From: Rhizobium sp. BG4
GTDB taxonomy: Bacteria > Pseudomonadota > Alphaproteobacteria > Rhizobiales > Rhizobiaceae
Direction of reading: 5' to 3'
DNA: 64,000 nt
NCBI RefSeq assembly: GCF_016864575.1
Contig: NZ_CP044125.1
Span: 2,409,001 to 2,473,000 of the forward strand
Shown: positions 60,717-64,000 of the stretch, in pieces
Position numbering within the stretch: the first letter of the stretch is position 1
Layout of the letters: each line of letters starts with the position of its first letter
Position numbers and translations under genes: made by a program
The notes under the pieces: model-generated
What the model was told of the DNA's origin: nothing
The model's input: only the letters and a program-made list of their open reading frames with translations
Databases searched by the model: none

Positions 60717-61661
60717 TTGAAACATACATTTATCGCCACTCTCTTTGCAGCCGCCATCGCGCTGCCGGCCGTTGCGGCCGATTACACGATCATCGCTCCG
60801 GCAGCGCCGGGCGGCGGCTGGGACCAGACGGCCCGTTCGCTGCAGTCGGTGATGCAGCAGGAAGGCATTTCCAGCAACGTTCAGGTTCAGAACGTACCGG
60901 GCGCCGGCGGCACCATCGGTCTGGCGCAGTTCGCCAACCAGAGCGCCGGCAACCCGAACACGCTGATCGTGGGCGGCTACGTCATGGTCGGCGCGATCCT
61001 AACCAACAAGGCACCGATCACGCTCGCCAACGTTACGCCGATCGCCCGCCTCACCGGCGAATACGAAGCCGTCGTCGTTCCGGCATCGTCCGACATCAAG
61101 ACCATGGCCGATCTCGTTGCCAAGCTGAAGTCCGATCCCGGCTCGGTCTCCTGGGGCGGCGGCTCTGCCGGCGGTACCGACCACATCACGGCCGGCCTGA
61201 TCGCAAAGGCTTCGGGCGTCGACCCGACCAAGGTCAACTACATCGCCTTCTCCGGCGGCGGCGAAGCGCTTGCCGCTATTCTCGGCGGCCAGGTCACGGC
61301 CGGCATCTCCAGCTACAGCGAGTTCGAATCGCAGGTTAAGGCCGGCACGCTGCGCCTTCTCGCCGTTTCGAGCGACGCTCGCCTCGAAGGCATCGATGCA
61401 CCGACCCTGAAGGAAGCCGGCACCGATGTGTCGATCCAGAACTGGCGCATGGTTGCAGCCGCTCCCGGTCTGACGGACGAGGAAGTCAAGGTTATCGCTG
61501 CCGACGTCGAAAAGCTGCACAAGTCTGCCGGCTGGCAGGAAACGCTGAAGACCAAGGGCTGGGCTGACACCTACCTCGCGGGCGATGAGTTCAAGGCTCA
61601 GCTCGAGAAGGACGTTTCGGCGACCGAAGGCATTCTCAAAGAGATTGGACTGGTAAAATGA
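60717..61661 (+). CDS. tctC: Tripartite tricarboxylate transporter substrate-binding protein
   Basis: A 314-residue periplasmic binding protein. The N-terminus (KHTFIATLFAAAIALPAVAA) is a Sec signal. The mature part has the TctC signatures IIAPAAPGGGWDQTAR and NVPGAGGTIGLAQFAN, then KVNYIAFSGGGEALAAILGG. TctC binds citrate or related carboxylates and delivers them to the TctA/TctB membrane pair. Translation begins at TTG behind a near-perfect ribosome binding site. The stop overlaps tctB by 4 nt. Confidence 0.92.
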   Translation: MKHTFIATLFAAAIALPAVAADYTIIAPAAPGGGWDQTARSLQSVMQQEGISSNVQVQNVPGAGGTIGLAQFANQSAGNPNTLIVGGYVMVGAILTNKAPITLANVTPIARLTGEYEAVVVPASSDIKTMADLVAKLKSDPGSVSWGGGSAGGTDHITAGLIAKASGVDPTKVNYIAFSGGGEALAAILGGQVTAGISSYSEFESQVKAGTLRLLAVSSDARLEGIDAPTLKEAGTDVSIQNWRMVAAAPGLTDEEVKVIAADVEKLHKSAGWQETLKTKGWADTYLAGDEFKAQLEKDVSATEGILKEIGLVK

Positions 61662-62149
61662 GCGAGGGTAACACCCCCTCGGCAACGAAGCGCCGCCCTG
61701 ATTGGGCGGCGCTGGCTATTGCCGTCTTTCTGTTCGCAATCTCGGGCGTGATATTCTGGGATGCGTCTCATCTGAGCGCGATTGCGCAGTATGACCGCGT
61801 CGGTCCGGCGACAGTGCCGGAGTTCGTCGCCTTTGGTCTTGCCGCTCTCGGTCTGTGGACGGTCGCGGAAGCCTGGCGTGGCGAGTTCCCGGAGCGCGAG
61901 CGCCAGGAAGTTCCGCCGGTTCTCTGGGTCGTCGCGGGTCTGGCCTGTCAGATGATCTTCCTGCGCACCGCAGGTTTCTCGATCGCCACCGGCCTGCTCT
62001 TCGGCCTGACGGCGCGCGGCTTCGGCAAGCGCCAGCTGTGGATCTCGATCCCTGTTGGTATCGTCTTCAGTTTCATTGTCTGGATGATCTTCTCCAAGCT
62101 GCTGCAGCTGACGCTGCCTGCCGGCTGGCTTGAACATCTGTTCTTCTAA
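61658..62149 (+). CDS. tctB: Tripartite tricarboxylate transporter small permease
   Basis: A 163-residue membrane protein with about four helices (LAIAVFLFAISGVIFWDASH; VPEFVAFGLAALGLWTVAEA; a short pair in the C-terminal half). Segments RVGPATVPEFVAFGLA and TAGFSIATGLLFGLTARGFG are typical for TctB. ATG overlaps the tctC stop. tctA follows after 12 bp. Confidence 0.88.
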   Translation: MSEGNTPSATKRRPDWAALAIAVFLFAISGVIFWDASHLSAIAQYDRVGPATVPEFVAFGLAALGLWTVAEAWRGEFPERERQEVPPVLWVVAGLACQMIFLRTAGFSIATGLLFGLTARGFGKRQLWISIPVGIVFSFIVWMIFSKLLQLTLPAGWLEHLFF

Positions 62150-62161
62150 GGTGCAGCCCCC

Positions 62162-63679
<1,518 letters not shown>

Positions 63680-63708
63680 CAAAAAGACGCCACTAACCCC
63701 TACCTGCC

Positions 63709-63740
63709 AACCGGCCCGCGCAAGCGGGCCGGTTTTTTTT
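63709..63740 (+). terminator. Intrinsic terminator of the tct operon
   Basis: An 11-bp perfect stem (63709-63719 with 63724-63734) with a GCAA tetraloop and a run of eight T to 63740. Confidence 0.95.
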
Positions 63741-63785
63741 CCGTTTTGACTGCAAGATGATTGGATGGACCGCTTTGTATTCCAT

Positions 63786-63805
63786 AAATTTCGCTAGTGA
63801 AATTT
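63786..63805. promoter_or_regulatory. Perfect inverted repeat upstream of the second chemoreceptor
   Basis: AAATTTC (63786-63792) and GAAATTT (63799-63805) around GCTAGT, 140 bp before the start at 63946, in AT-rich DNA. A possible operator; the binder is unknown. Confidence 0.35.
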
Positions 63806-63945
63806 GCGGTATTGGCGACCTCTTAGAGTTAATTCTGTTTTAATCCCTCAGCCATTACTTTGATAAGAATCGTATATGATGTCGCATCTTCGTATTTCTA
63901 TTGCTGATGTCATATACTTTCATATTTTCATTTTAGGATCATTCG

Positions 63946-64000
63946 ATGAAGCGCCCCCGCATCAAGATGTTATTGTCTGCCATTTTCGCCGCCGTCGCGA
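63946..64000 (+). CDS. Start of a second methyl-accepting chemotaxis protein (cut by window edge)
   Basis: ATG 63946 behind TAGGAT encodes MKRPRIKMLLSAIFAAVA up to the edge, 18 codons. The first residues match the chemoreceptor at 58473 ([18 protein letters not shown]), with the same basic lead and hydrophobic helix. The identification rests on this short match, so it is tentative. Confidence 0.55.
   Translation, partial: MKRPRIKMLLSAIFAAVA

Overview
The window is high-GC (about 60-65% by eye) alphaproteobacterial DNA. Gene content points to the Rhizobium/Agrobacterium group: a glgP-glgB-glgC-glgA-pgm-glgX glycogen operon, a heterotetrameric sarcosine oxidase operon (soxBDAG), an HWE-family histidine kinase, a three-gene proton-translocating transhydrogenase, several class III nucleotide cyclases and a lone TadG-like protein. 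It looks like ordinary chromosome. I see no rRNA, tRNA, CRISPR, prophage or insertion sequence. The genus is an inference from gene order and protein style.

Layout. 1-4.0 kb: a creatininase-family gene cut by the left edge, a divergent MarR regulator, a LacI regulator, a 2-hydroxyacid dehydrogenase and a convergent class I glutamine amidotransferase. 4.3-7.6 kb: a TRAP transporter, with the binding protein on + and the two membrane subunits on -, meeting at a shared hairpin terminator. 7.9-11.5 kb: a c-di-GMP GGDEF-EAL protein with a degenerate GGDEF site, a FeeM-like N-acyltransferase and a small aa3-oxidase subunit IV-like membrane protein. 11.6-14.5 kb: pntAA-pntAB-pntB. 14.6-19.3 kb (mostly -): DUF992 protein, HWE kinase, FAD oxidoreductase, TPR lipoprotein and rpsU with a strong terminator. 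19.6-25.5 kb: a CHASE2 adenylate cyclase on +, then on - a run of response regulator, histidine kinase, small phospholipid-methyltransferase-like protein and a FecR-domain protein whose reading frame is broken by an apparent 1-base deletion.

25.7-31.2 kb: soxB, an unknown small secreted protein, soxD, soxA and soxG, all overlapping or closely spaced. 31.2-32.4 kb (-): a PIN-domain VapC toxin with a probable antitoxin, and a MaoC hydratase. 32.5-43.5 kb (-): the glycogen operon, which makes ADP-glucose (pgm, glgC), builds and branches the polymer (glgA, glgB) and degrades it (glgP, glgX). 43.8-45.0 kb: an orphan TadG-like von Willebrand A protein of visibly lower GC.

45.1-51.8 kb (-): three tightly packed genes encoding a DUF2126-type transglutaminase protein, a fused circularly permuted ATP-grasp plus alpha-E protein, and a second transglutaminase. 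This resembles a predicted but biochemically uncharacterised peptide-forming/peptide-processing system and is the most interesting locus here. 51.9-57.1 kb: a TctE/TctD-like two-component pair preceded by a cyclase-TPR protein, with a divergent periplasmic binding protein. 57.1-58.1 kb: a CE7-like esterase. 58.5-64 kb: a chemoreceptor, a tctCBA tricarboxylate transporter operon and the start of a second, related chemoreceptor cut by the right edge.
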